Assembly: GCA_036245805.1 (NCBI GenBank)
Contig: BTRK01000004.1
Coordinates: forward strand, 38,404,907 to 38,468,906
Direction of reading: 5' to 3'
DNA: 64,000 nt
Origin: Pristionchus mayeri
Taxonomy: Eukaryota; Nematoda; Chromadorea; Rhabditida; Neodiplogasteridae
A program made the position numbers and the translations under genes. The notes beneath the pieces were generated by a model. The model did not search any database. It was not told where the DNA came from and saw only the letters and a program-made list of their open reading frames with translations. Positions 22,356 through 34,553 of this stretch are shown piece by piece; position 1 is the first letter of the stretch; each line of letters starts with the position of its first letter.

Positions 22356-23640
22356 ATGGGCAACTGGTTCCCAAGGCCTATTTATTCATCGGCGTGGAGC
22401 GACTTCTTTGATGAGGCACTTAAAGAAACGCTCATTCGCTTGAATATTGCGACACCCGTACCGGATGATTTGGATGCGTCAACACTTGGAACAACTGGTA
22501 CATCGCCCTTTGAACGGTTACCTCGAGATATTATATGGGAGATAATCGACTATTCTCCGAAATAATCGGAGCTCAATTTGAGATTGGTGAGTATCTGTTT
22601 CGAAATACAACATTTACCACTTCCTCAAAATTTCCAGACATCACGAACGCTAAAATCGTTTTCTGATGAGTATGCGATGAGCAAAACGAACCTTTCTCTT
22701 CTTGAAGATGTGATATTGTATTGATTGCCTAATGGAAATGTAAGTATTTGTATTGAGAACATCCATGAACTAAAAATTGTGAAGATCAGAGTGAAAATCG
22801 ATTATACCGAGCGATATGTGAAACTTTTAAAAGTAAAAATCGGGAAAAAATTGTGAATCAGGCTGATATGATGTTCAACGATACCATTTAGCTTCGGGTC
22901 GCAGTTGATGTTCCATTCGGCAACAATAAATTGTTTAGACGGCGAATCATTTGCAATTCGTCGCTCAAAATAATGAAGCGGACATCTTTCGATGGAGTAT
23001 TCGTCGTAAGTAATTAGCACCGCAAATTGTAATTCTGAATTCCAAACAAAAGGACATTGACAAAGTTACAATATTCGTTTCAGTTTTCGTTTCATGTGAA
23101 TTCCGTGGATAACGATGATGATGCCGCTGAATTTTTGTGACTGTGCTTGGGAAATACAATAATTGGAAAAGTTAAATTCGAATGCAATTATTTCTATCTG
23201 GATATGGCTAGCTGGCAAAGGAAGATCAACATACTGCTCAGAGGGAAGATTATCACAGAACTTGTGGTATTCACGAACATTCTAACAGATTGCGCGGCGT
23301 GAGAATATTTTACTATTAATACGGGTATTAATTAATTAATGAGTTAATGCATCATAAGAACTATTTAATTAATAAGGTCATTAAACAATATTAATGATGT
23401 TATTAATTGAAGAGGTCCAGATTGCGAATATTTTCCAGAGATTTCATCACCGATACCATCGAGTATTGTGGAGTGTCGAAACTGACAATACATTATAGCA
23501 ATAATCTAATTTCAGAACCAGGCCCGTTTCTATTGTTCGATGGTGTTAATAATTTCGTTATTTTTAGTTGAATTTCTTCTAAAAATATCGTCATTGGTCG
23601 AATCGCTGTGCATGAAGTTCCCTAACGAGCCCTTTCTGTC
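22356..23640 (+). pseudogene. F-box pseudogene F3
   Basis: Six family exons are recognisable: F-box exon 22356-22587 (FERLPRDIIWEIIDYSP), 22638-22739, 22891-23006, 23082-23301, 23442-23522 and the start of the next at 23568. In-frame stops occur straight after YSPK (TAA near 22563), in exon 2 (TGA after VILY) and in exon 4 (TGA after EFL, where paralogues read EFLGRC). Exon 6 begins normally (EFLLKISSLVESLCMKF) but then runs without an intron into the F-box of the next copy, so this copy lost its own last part. Confidence 0.8.
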
Positions 23641-23809
23641 GACTATTCGAGTTCACAATGGAAGATCATCAAATCTGTCGCTGGACCAACTCCCCCGTGA
23701 TATGATTTGGGAGATATTGAAGTACACTCCGGAGTCTATACGCAATCTAAGATTGGTAAGTCATGCTCTAATAATGTCAACTATATTATTTTCGACCACA
23801 TTGCTATAT

Positions 23810-24095
23810 CAGTGAAACTGTCTACGGTATTGTCTCGTATGTTATGGAAATTTATGAACGAATACCGTGCAATTTGTAAAAAAAATTTTTAAAACCCGGA
23901 TATTTGTATTTTGCCATTTCCCGTGTAAAAACCCATCCGTTTTATGACAAAGCTTATGAAAAAAATGCAAAAAATCATGAGTCGTAAAAATGAAAATTTA
24001 CCATAATCCACGAATCGTGATATTTTTGGATATTGCACGGTATTCGTTCCTAAATTTCCATCAGGTACGATATGTTCACTATTTTTGGTAAGACA
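23810..24095. repeat. Short foldback element in F4 intron 1
   Basis: The left arm near 23837-23880 (GAACGAATACCGTGCAAT) is the reverse complement of the right arm near 24031-24070 (ATTGCACGGTATTCGTTC). The interior is AT-rich. The target duplication is unclear. Confidence 0.6.
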
Positions 24096-24167
24096 TTTGG
24101 TCCTACATCCAAGACGGGGACTACCCTTGTATCATAGACTTAATCAATTAGTCAATCAATGAAACTA

Positions 24168-25418
24168 TTAGGTTGAACAGAAAGTCTTTATAAACTTTTT
24201 ATTTCCTTTCTTCTGACAATAAAGCGCAAGAGCGAAATCAAACGTATGCACCATTGTTATCTACGACAAATCTCCAACGTTCAGGCAACTTATGGATTCC
24301 CTCCTTATAGAACCCATCTCGGCGCGAATCAAAATATTGCTTGAGTGCGGCCTCGATCGCCCCACGGGAAGTGAAGGATCTCTGATCGAGATGACGGGTC
24401 AGATCCGAGAACAACCAATCATCCGAAGGGGCCAAGCCAGGAGAATACGGTATATGAGGGAGAACCATCCAGCCATATTTGGACAGCTCCTGCTTGACCT
24501 GCCGTACAACATGGGGTCGGGCGTTATCGTGTTGATAGTACACTTTCTTGCCGTTCAGGGCAGATTGTGCGGATTTCTTCTTGAGATTCCGTAGTTGTTT
24601 AGTGTAGACATATCCAGTAATTATCCGCTTCTCGGGTAGGAGCTCCCAGTAAATCGGGCCATCCACTCCCCACCAGGCAGAGAGCAAGATTTTCATAGGG
24701 TGAAGGTCAGGCTTTGCGACGTCCTGTGGGGTCTCATTGGCATCCACCCACTGTGCCCTCCTATGGTGATTCTCATAGCAGACCCACTTCTCGACCCCTG
24801 TTATGAGACGGCCCAACCATCGATCTCCAGCCTGAAGAGTGAGTAGAGAAAGGGAATCGTCGACACGGTGGTCAAACTGGTCTTGGGTCAATTTGTGGGG
24901 TATGAAACGGCCTAGCTTCTTCCTCTTGCAAATGGAGACCAATCATTTTACGATGGTTTGTTTGCGATACCCCAAGTGTGGCTGCCATGTCGCGGGTATT
25001 TGGAAAGGATCCAATTCCACTACGATCCGTAGCGCATCCAAATCCAGCTCGGGTGGCCTCCCAGACCGGTCATGATCATCCATGGAAAAGTCCCCCTTCT
25101 CGAAGAGTTGGTACCAATTGCGCATGGCCTGGTAGTGAGTGGCATATGAATCGTACACTTCAGCCAACTGACGTTCCTATTCCTTCATTGTAGTGTGAGA
25201 GAGGAATACGAATAACATAACGTTGCGGATGTGCAAGGCCGTGGGAACAAACATCGTGGTCTTACTAGTGGCAGAATGAAAGGCGTGGAATGGGGAGTTG
25301 TTGACCACATAGTCCCTTTGTCATGTGTTATTCACTAGAGGCGAGGGAACACCAAAGGTCTCGTGCACTGAGCAGTGATCTAGCAAAACAGTTTATAAAG
25401 ACTTTCTGTTCAACCTAA
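24168..25418 (-). mobile_element. Mariner element, full length
   Basis: It is 1251 bp with terminal inverted repeats TTAGGTTGAACAGAAAGTCT at both ends, flanked by TA dinucleotides (24166-24167 and 25419-25420), the Tc1/mariner target. It sits in intron 1 of F4, so both copies of the host intron border are intact around it. Confidence 0.9.
24238..25254 (-). pseudogene. Mariner transposase, inactivated
   Basis: This is the DD34D transposase frame of the element. The N-terminal helix-turn-helix part includes SYATHYQAMRNWYQLFEKG and RSGRPPELD. The catalytic part has YQHDNARPH (second Asp) and PYSPGLAPSDDW (third Asp, 34 residues later). The first catalytic Asp, in the usual GDEKW motif, is Val here (ITGVEKWV). 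In-frame stops lie at 25177-25179 (TAG after MKE) and 24943-24945 (TGA after KQTIVK). It is inactive as a transposase. Confidence 0.85.
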
Positions 25419-25761
25419 TATTATTTCAGACTTCTCGCTATCTTAAACTGTGCACAGATGAACACAAACTAGGAAAATCATTATTGATTCCCGACGTGTC
25501 TCTGGTTGGAGATGTGTCTGTGTTCTGCCAAAAAAACAACATGGTTAATATTTGCATTTTTTTCATGTTTTTATTTAAAGTTTGGTGACCAACTGAATAT
25601 TTTGACTATTTTGATCTATATTCAGTTTTGCATATAGGTCGATGTACCGTTCTTCAACTTGATTCCATTCACGCGGCGACTTTCCCAAGATCCGTCGTTC
25701 AAGTTGCTCGACAAAATCCAACGATACACGTTTCGCAATGGCATCGTAAGTGACTCTGCTA

Positions 25762-25970
25762 TAGGCCGCACAAGTTTAGAACAAGTGAGAACTGAAAACA
25801 ATTGTCTGCCTCCCTTCTAAGTCGTTTTGCAACTTGTTTCATTGACTAATTTACAAGTTGTAAAGACTCACTCAAACTAGGTTACAAGTTATAAATCGAC
25901 TTGAGCGTAGGTGGAGGCAGACAATTATTTAAGAGTTGTGCTCTCACTTGTTTTAAACTTGTGCGACCTA
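25762..25970. repeat. MITE of about 209 bp in F4 intron 3
   Basis: Inverted ends of about 55 bp: TAGGCCGCACAAGTTT at the left, AAACTTGTGCGACCTA at the right, with GGAGGCAGACAATT repeated inversely inside. Non-coding. A TA target is likely. Confidence 0.75.
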
Positions 25971-26989
25971 AACCAGATGATTAGCGCAATAACGAGTCTT
26001 ACAATGCGAATTCAGACCTTCAAACTGGGTAAGGTTCGTCTAAACGACAAAAAAGCTTCTGAGATATGTAAACCGGTGCTTGACAAAACGTATTGGTGGA
26101 CGAGTTCAGCTCGAGTACAATGGTAAACTCATCAAGTTCGAAAGTTGGAAAGCTAAGATTGGCACTTTGTTCAATGGACTCACATTCGGAAGCCTCAAGC
26201 TTGAAGTAAAGACTCTCAAAGACAAAACAATGTAAGTTTAATTAAAGTCGATTCAAAACAACGTTAATAACTGTGACTTCACAATAACCGCCAATGAAAT
26301 CTACGGCGTAGATGATGTCATATTGGAATATCGCAAGGTGAAAGTTGTGCAACCCGGTAAAGGTTTAGAAGCTGACTATTGTTAACATGTTTAAATATCA
26401 GTTGACACTCTGCTCAAATTATCGACTGTTCTACGTTCGCTGTGTATTCATCATGAACGTGTTGGTAATGTCGATATATCAAAGAATTGTTTCTTCGGAG
26501 CAATTGACCCTGATACTGCAACGGTTATTTTGGATATGTATTCGAATGGTTTGGACAAACTCCTACTCCGTGGGCAGGGCTATTTCGCCAAAGAGATAAT
26601 CAACACACTCATAAAGGTAGTTCTTACGGCACTAGCTCGGATGATTATCTATGAATGTCATCCGATTTAATGCCAAAAATAGTTCCATTCACCAGTAATT
26701 ACACTATATGTGGCGTAATTACTGGTGAATTACTGGTAATATATTACCCTGGTAAAGAGTTTTCATAGAAAATGCTGAAGACGTGTATTGTTTTGTCCGA
26801 AAGGCATTCATCCGATGGTGATCATCCGGTCTAATCTATCCTTTGGATTGAATGAACTCGTGTCTAATGCTCTTACAGCGTCTTACAAAACTAGAATATT
26901 CTGTATGGTTCGAGGCATCAGTTTGCGTCCCTTCCGATGCTGAGGAATTATCCTGTATTGTTAATGGGTACACTGTTAACGGTGAGACT

Positions 26990-27131
26990 AGGGTATCAAT
27001 TTTCAGGCAAAAATTTTGGTTAATTTTCGGACGTGTTTCAGGTGCGCTTGATAGCTGATGAGCTCTTGAGCTGTGTATCGCACCTGAAACATTACCGAAA
27101 ATCAGCCAAAATTACCTGAAAATTGAAACCG
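26990..27131. repeat. Palindromic repeat at the 3' end of F4
   Basis: TCAATTTTCAGG at the left and CCTGAAAATTGA at the right, with TTTCAGGTGCG and CGCACCTGAAA further in, form a near-complete palindrome of about 140 bp. It supplies the last codons and stop of the F4 frame. Confidence 0.75.
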
Positions 27132-28340
27132 TATTACAAATATTTATACAAATGAGCGCTGCAGTGATGCAAAGTGGCTACATCTGCATCAAACTCACGT
27201 CCAGAGAGAAGGAGCAGTTCATCATCACGCCTACTTATTACCAAAAAGTTCATCATAAAGAGTGATATGTCTTTTAAGTGTTTCATATTCATTCACTCAA
27301 TAAGCCACTATCTCTCGAATATTAATGAATATCATACCAATCGTATATTTTATTAATTTGAATCTGATAAACGTTCATACAATTGATATTCGATTTCCAC
27401 TATGAATTGAGCGATATTGAACTGATTGTTTATATTTACTAATACTCGTCATCTCCCCAAGTGTTAATCAACCAATAAGTACAAGCAATGAAATCATATC
27501 GGAATATTTCCCAAATCACACAGATCCCCTACGGAATTTCCTTTCTCGACGTTGCTGTGTGTGGTCCACGATGGTGATGTTCTGGTACATGGTGCAATAA
27601 GGTATACAAACTATGCTTTCAAAAATCATACTAATGTGTATTACAAAAACCCGGCAAATTGTGTAAAAATGAGTTAGTGTTTAGGGATGGCAACGGTGTT
27701 TACGAATGAGCAAAACAATTCACAAATTGGCAATTGAAAGCTATGCCTACCCCATTTCGAATTTTCACTTTAGTTTTAAAAAATAATGATCAAATCAAGA
27801 GAAAAACAATAATAAACATAAGTCAAAATGCCGACGCTTTCAGTCCAAGTGGAGCGCATCTCAAGTCACTATTATACTCAATTTATTGCGAACTGAAACC
27901 CGATAAAATATTTCAGCACCGTCCATATGAATTAATTAATTTCTTATTAATGTTTAGCCCGCTCTAAAAAATGCGATATATCACCAATCCTAACCAAAAA
28001 CACCCATAAATATCTCGGTGTTTCAGAAGCGTCAAGCAAGTGCAAGGATTACGGTAACATCGCAGTAAAATAACATTTTCTATAAAACCGCTTTCCGTAT
28101 ATTTTTTGTTTTCGAGTATGTTATAAGAAACACTAATATCTAATAAAATTTAAAAAATCTCGAATATACGGAAAGCATTTTTCGAGAAAAATCATAAAAT
28201 GTGTATTCACTGAACGAAAACGCTCAACTTTGGCGGCCTCATTCTCTAATATCTTATATTTATATTTATTTTTATTGCGAAAAAAATTTTTTGTGATTAA
28301 TAATCTACTTAAACTGAGGAAATGAAGCTTCAACACTTAA
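27132..28340. other. AT-rich intergenic, no gene seen
   Basis: There are only short AT-rich open stretches. A small inverted repeat pairs 28089 (GCTTTCCGTATAT) with 28160 (ATATACGGAAAGC). Confidence 0.5.
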
Positions 28341-31300
28341 AACGCGTTCTCTGTAAGAACGGGAGGAGGGTGGCACAATGCTTCAAAATGGTCGTATCGA
28401 GCCACAATTTTAACTGGGTAATGTCTATGGGTAGGGTTCACTTTCACATAAATTTTAGGTCGCTAGCTCGACTTTTTGACCAACCGATCTCGAAAAATAA
28501 AACTCATCGTACTGCCTCATGTTATATACCATTCGAAAGAGCATTGAAAGATACGCCTAAATCTCACTTTTCATCAAGTCTAATGCAAATACACATGAGT
28601 TACAACCGGAAACGCAACAAAAAGTGGCATTTTTGAAGGTTTTTGATTTTTCCGACTATAAAGATTCAATTTGTACCCATTGATTTTGTGCTCATTGGAT
28701 TCGCCATCCATTTCTGCATTTTATAAAAATTTTAAATTTAAGTATATCGGTCCTCATAGTTGTCGTTTTTCATGCTTTATGTCGCCCATTTGCCGACGAG
28801 GGTTCGAATCCGCTCCGACGCATGACCTTTTGCCAACTTTTCTTCGACCCAATATTGCTTCTAATTTGTTTTTTGGCAAGAATTTCCTGGCCTAATTCAC
28901 TTTCCTCGTTAATGGCTTCCAAATATTGTGTATACACATATTCGGTTTCATGGAAGATTCACTGTAAAAAAAGATCTAACAGTACGTACATGATGCCGTT
29001 TGCCTAAAAATCGAGCAAGGATCGGCACAGCAAAAAACTCGATTTCATTTAACACTGTGATTTGGGGTATTGGAAGGTGCTGAAAACGATGGGCACATTT
29101 TGCTTTTTTGGCTCCAGGTGCCGTCACGTCGAAATCAGCTTTTTGCGAATATCGCCCTTCCGAAATGTGCTAAAATCACGCGAATAAGGTTTCCGGGAAA
29201 GAATTTCATGCTGATGACGGCTATCTACATCATTTTTCACAAATTGTTAAAAAAATTTTTAAAAAAAAACACAATTTCGAGCCAAACGAGTTGCGTGATT
29301 GGAACCGCCGTGACTGCGGATTCGGAATTTCAAATTTCATCGATTTTGTCCGCTTTTCGAAATTGAAATGAAGATGTGAGTGGAGAACGGTGTTAATCGA
29401 GTCGGCACTTCGCTATCCCCGTCTTCCCTGGGGAGGAAAATGCGAGAGAGTGTGCTAGAGACCGCAGAGGGAACGAGAGGAAAGAGAAGAGAGGCTCGCC
29501 GATTTCGCGAGATTTCAACTCACTATTTAATTTCAAATTCGAAAAAGCCTAAGGACAAAATCGATGAAATTTGAAATTCCGAATCCGCAGTCACGGCGGT
29601 TCCAATCATGTAACTCGTTTGGCTCGAAATTGTGTTAGCGAAAATTGAATTTTTAATTTTTTAAACAATTTGTGAAAAATGATGTAGATAGGCGTGGAGT
29701 TGGAGCCAACTTGGAGCCAACGGCGAGTCTAGGAGCAAAATGAGCCCATCTTTTTAAGCACCTTCGAATACCCCAAATCACAGTGTTAAATGAAATCGAG
29801 TTTTTTTGCTTTGCCGATGCTCGATTTTTAGGCAAACGGCATCATGTACGTACTGTTAGATCTTTTTACAGTGCATCTTCCATGAAACCGAATATGTGTA
29901 TACACACTATTTGAAAGCCATTAACGAGGAAAGTGAATTAGGCCAGGAAATTCTTGCCAAAAAACAAATTTGAAGCAATATTGGGTCGAAGAAAAGTTGG
30001 CAAAAGGTCATGCGTCGGAGCGGATTCGAACCCTCGTCGGCAAATGGGCGACACAAAGCATGAAAAACGACAACTATGAGGACCGATATACTTAAATTTA
30101 AAAATTTTATAAAATGCAGAAATGGATGGCGAATCTAATGAGCACAAAATCAATGGGTACAAATTGAATCTTTATAGTCGGAAAAATCGAATTTCCTGGC
30201 CTAATTCACTTTCCTCGTTAATGGCTTTCAAATAGTTTGTATACACATATTCGGTTTCATGGAAGATGCACTGTAAAAAGATCTAACAGTACGTACATGA
30301 TGCCGTTTGCCTAAAAATCGAGCAAGGATCGGCACAGCAAAAAACTCGATTTCATTTAACACTGTGATTTGGGGTATTCGAAGGTGCTGAAAAAGATGGG
30401 CTCATTTTGCTCCTAGAGTCGCCGTTGGCTCCAAGTTCCGTCACGTCGAAATCAGCTTTTTGCGAATATCGCCCTTCCGAAATGTGCTAAAAGCACGCGA
30501 ATAAGGTTTCCGGGGAAGAATTACATGCTGATAACGCCTATCTACATCATTTTTCACAAATTGTTTAAAAAATTAAAAATTCAATTTTCGCTAACACAAT
30601 TTCGAGCCAAACGAGTTGCATGATTGGAACCGCCGTGACTGCGGATTCGGAATTTCAAATTTCATCGATTTTGTCCTTAGGCTTTTTCGAATTTGAAATT
30701 AAATAGTGAGTTGAAATCTCGCGAAATCGGCGAGCCTCTCTTCTCTTTCCTCTCGTTCCCTCTGCGGTCTCTAGCACACTCTCTCGCATTTTCCTCCCCA
30801 GGGAAGACGGGGATAGCGAAGTGCCGACTCGATTAACACCGTTCTCCACTCACATTTTCATTTCAATTTCGAAAAGCGGACAAAATCGATGAAATTTGAA
30901 ATTCCGAATCCGCAGTCACGGCGATTCCAATCACGCAACTCGTTTGGCTCGAAATTGTGTTTTTTAAAAAAAAATTTTTAACAATTTGTGAAAAATGATG
31001 TAGATAGCCGTCATCAGCATGAAATTCTTTCCCGGAAACCTTATTCGCGTGATTTTAGCACATTTCGGAAGGGCGATATTCGCAAAAAGCTGATTTCGAC
31101 GTGACGGCACCTGGAGCCAAAAAAGCAAAATGTGCCCATCGTTTTCTGCACCTTCCAATACCCCAAATCACAGTGTTAAATGAAATCGAGTTTTTTGCTG
31201 TGCCGATCCTTGCTCGATTTTTAGGCAAACGGCATCATGTACGTACTGTTAGATCTTTTTTTACAGTGAATCTTCCATGAAACCGAATATGTGTATACAC

Positions 31301-31898
31301 AATATTTGGAAGCCATTAACGAGGAAAGTGAATTAGGCCAGGAAATTCTTGCCAAAAAACAAATTAGAAGCAATATTGGGTCGAAGAAAAGTTGGCAAAA
31401 GGTCATGCGTCGGAGCGGATTCGAACCCTCGTCGGCAAATGGGCGACATAAAGCATGAAAAACGACAACTATGAGGACCGATATACTTAAATTTAAAAAT
31501 TTTATAAAATGCAGAAATAGATGGCGAATCCAATGAGCACAAAATCAATGGGTACAAATTGAATCTTCATAGTCGGAAAAATCAAAAACCTTCAAAAATG
31601 CCACTTTGTGTTGCGTTTCCGGTTGTAACTCATGTGTATTTGCATTAGACTTGATGAAAAGTGAGATTTAGGCGTATCTTTCAATGCTCTTTCGAATGGT
31701 ATATAACATGAGGCAGTACGATGAGTTTTATTTTTCGAGATCGGTAGGTCAAAAAGTCGAGCTAGCGACCTAAAATTTATGTGGAAGTGAACCCTACCCA
31801 TAGGCATTACCCAGTTAAAATTGTGGCTCGATACGACCGTTTTGAATCATGGTGCCACCTCCCGGAATGCACTGTCCCGCTTTTACAGAGAACGCGTT
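28341..31898. mobile_element. Giant nested palindrome P1, TTAA-flanked
   Basis: It is 3.56 kb and begins AACGCGTTCTCTGTAA and ends TTACAGAGAACGCGTT. It is bordered by TTAA (28337-28340 and 31899-31902), the target of piggyBac-type transposases. The two halves are reverse complements of each other over about 1.7 kb. Each half is itself a palindrome around a purine-rich spacer of about 200 bp (29345-29560 and 30681-30896). The right half differs by a stretch of about 100 bp, and the middle 240 bp (29951-30189) is unpaired. Three copies of a tRNA-like B-box (GGGTTCGAATCC or complement) lie at about 28800, 30030 and 31425. No ORF with coding character. Probably non-autonomous and mobile. Confidence 0.8.
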
Positions 31899-32588
31899 TT
31901 AATTCTGAAAACACGTATATTTTCGATCGCATCGTGCTTCTCCAGTTCTGTAATATGTCTCTTCTTGCCAAGCTTGGTGTTCTTTCATTATGTGTTCTTA
32001 TTCATTCCAATCAATAAAATTGTCGAATAATAACATTAAATTTTTTTTTAATGTTTTAAAATATTGAAAGAATTTGGCTTGAAAAGTACGGTAGTTTGAA
32101 AGCAAAAGCGTCGGAAGGAGGCATCCATTATTCCGGACTCAAAAATTCCCGCTGCCGTCCCTATTAGTGTTGTGTGAGGCTAACATCGTGCGCTGTGTGC
32201 ACCCTGAGTGGTTAACTCCCCCCCCCCTTCCTCTAACTTGATTAAGGGTTTGAGCCGAGTAAATAGGCAAAATCAATACAATGCAAGTTGAGCGGCGTGT
32301 GCGTGCACCCGAACAATATAATTAGACATTGTTTATTGAATGTAATATTAACGATCATTACGCATTTCAAAAGTTAATATGAAATATGCAAAACAACATT
32401 TATAATATGTTGTTTATTTAGATTTCAAGGTATTTATTCTTAGAAGTGCTCTAATGGCTCGGATGATTATAAATTTAGGATATTTCATTAATTGAATATT
32501 TGTATGAGATACGATTTATTTTTTGATTGTCTTATCAGAGTATATCTGTTCTCGAGGAATGCTTGATACTGAGAGTGTCAATGACCAC
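31899..32588. other. Intergenic, no gene seen
   Basis: AT-rich flank of P1, with a short C-run near 32216-32227. No exon or element boundary could be supported. Confidence 0.5.
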
Positions 32589-34027
32589 TCAAAACACAAC
32601 ACTTATTCCATTACTTAAGAAAATAAAACGAGCGCTACCTTTCACCGCGTGCTCATTGATTACGTGCTCTTGGTCAACGATTCGATTTTTCATGCACTTC
32701 ACAGCTTCAAACCATATTTTCTTATCGAGCATCGGTAGGATCTAAGAAAAAATACACTGTTCAACTATAATATAACTCGTGATGTGCATGTTTACCTATC
32801 TGAGTTCTCGAGCATCATCAACGCTGAGATATTTAGTGTAACCGTAGTTATTCAGCTGAAGCTTGTCGAGTTTCCTCTCAAACATGCCAACAATTGTCGA
32901 TTTCCATTGATAGTCGTCCAAGAAAAAATATCGATCAGGATTATCATTGAATAGCATTAGAAGGCAAAGCGATTCGACCAGCGATGATATGTTAAAAAGA
33001 AATTCAACTGAAAATGCGATAAGTCTCAAATAACTAGTAAGAACATGCCCGGCTTTGAAATGAGACTATGATAATAATATATTCCCAGCTTCCTGACTCC
33101 GCAGATATCGATAGTATTGATGATGAAATCTCTGAAAAGTGATGTCAATATGATTGTTCACGAGCGACTCCGCACGCTGCACTGTCCGTGAGTGTGTTTG
33201 TGATTAAAATGAGTTCTTGAATCGTTCTTCCACAAAGTAATTTGCTGATCTTCTCTTTCGATCCCTCCATTAACAGATTAATTTTTTCGTTGTAGTCGAA
33301 TACTACTTTTCCTCCAATTTGATTTCCCATGCAACGCCCCAAAAATTCTGCAGATTCGTGATCATTTTGATCGAGATCCATAGCGTATGTCTGGAAACAA
33401 TTTCAAGATGTTTTTATTGCATTCTTGTAATATATACTACTTTAAATTCGGTAGTATTACAAAATTAGAAAATGTGTTACTAACGTGTTTGAGCCTCAGA
33501 GATGGTAGATTTTCGTAAGGCGTGTGCTTAACCATTTTGAAAGACGAATCACAGATAACTCTCCGTACAAACACGTAATTGTTGATTGGAGGAACATCAA
33601 CAATTATTCGAAGCTAGAACAAATTGTGGACACGATGCATTAACATGATACATGCTCTTACATTTCCATTTGGGAAGCAGTCCAATATCAAATTTTTAAC
33701 GAGTGAAACATTCGTTCTGCGCAAAACATACTCGTCAGCAAACGATTTTAGTGTTCGTGAAGTCTATAAATTAGTGCTGCATGTAAATGTAAAATATAAA
33801 CTTACTAATCTGAAGCTGAGATCCGATTGGGAACAGTACTCGAAAATCTCCCAAATAATATCACGAGGTAGCTGCTCAAATGGCGATAGAACAGTTATTC
33901 TCAGAGACGCTTTAACGTCTGCCAAGGTTGGTTGCTTTTCTTGGCGCACTTCATCACGGACAGACGAGTCGGACCACCTTTTCTTCCAAACCGATGATTT
34001 TCTCGTCCTTGAACACCTGTTGCCCAT
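32589..34027 (-). pseudogene. F-box gene F5, nonsense before last exon
   Basis: Exons in gene order are 34027-33806, 33763-33662, 33613-33485, 33390-33176, 33131-33049, 33007-32796 and 32741-32589. The F-box is FEQLPRDIIWEIFEYCSQSD. Exons 1-6 are open and in phase, about 320 residues, so a shortened protein could be made. Two oddities occur at splice sites. The donor after exon 5 is GC (GCATG) where the sister copy has GTATG. The last codon of exon 6 is TAG (32796-32798) where the sister has GAG, which removes the conserved final exon (LPMLDKKIWFEAVKC). I call it a pseudogene cautiously. Confidence 0.7.
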
Positions 34028-34553
34028 TTCAGAGTGATGAAAGCACGAAGGGTGAACGAATGGCTACTATTTTACGATTGTTTTCCAGGCCCGCCCAAAT
34101 CTATCACCATTTTGTCAAGGAAAGGGGCAAGCCATGGGGATCTGATGTGAATGTACAAGCCATGCATGCAACGTTATGGATCCAGATTAAATCCCTATAA
34201 TATCAGAATGTTACAAGTATGTGTATGCATTTCAGCTGTGTTGCTTTTGGTCGCGGATAAACTCTTTCTTCTGAGCACGTTGAATGCTGCCATGGCGTCT
34301 AGGTGCGTCCGAAAAGAAGGAATTCATGAATACAATCAATTTGCAATATTACTATCAGAAAAGTTAATTAGTAATTGTTTATCAAATTCAGTATAAACGA
34401 TCATTACATATAGCAGAAGTGAATAGTTAGGTGTTATTACATCGTAAACATTTTGTTTAGAAACTGTTATTATATGTTTGGTTGACTATCGATTGTCGTA
34501 TATTCCATTTTATTGAGTATTTGCCAATATAAACAATAATTTTGATCTTGCGC

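Larger units (their letters stand above)
23641..27058 (+). pseudogene. F-box pseudogene F4, split by a mariner
   Basis: Exons are F-box 23641-23755 (LDQLPRDMIWEILKYTPES), 25433-25541 (TSRYLKLCTDEH), 25639-25745 (VDVPFFNLIPFTRRL), 26016-26231, about 26270-26358, 26397-26614 (LLKLSTVLRSLCIHH) and 26877 onward (RLTKLEYSVWFEASVCV). Intron 1 holds a foldback and a 1.25-kb mariner; intron 3 holds a MITE. Exon 4 changes frame near 26090, just before the segment GRVQLEYNGKLIKF. The acceptor before exon 5 is missing. The reading frame ends inside a palindromic repeat at 27058. Confidence 0.75.
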
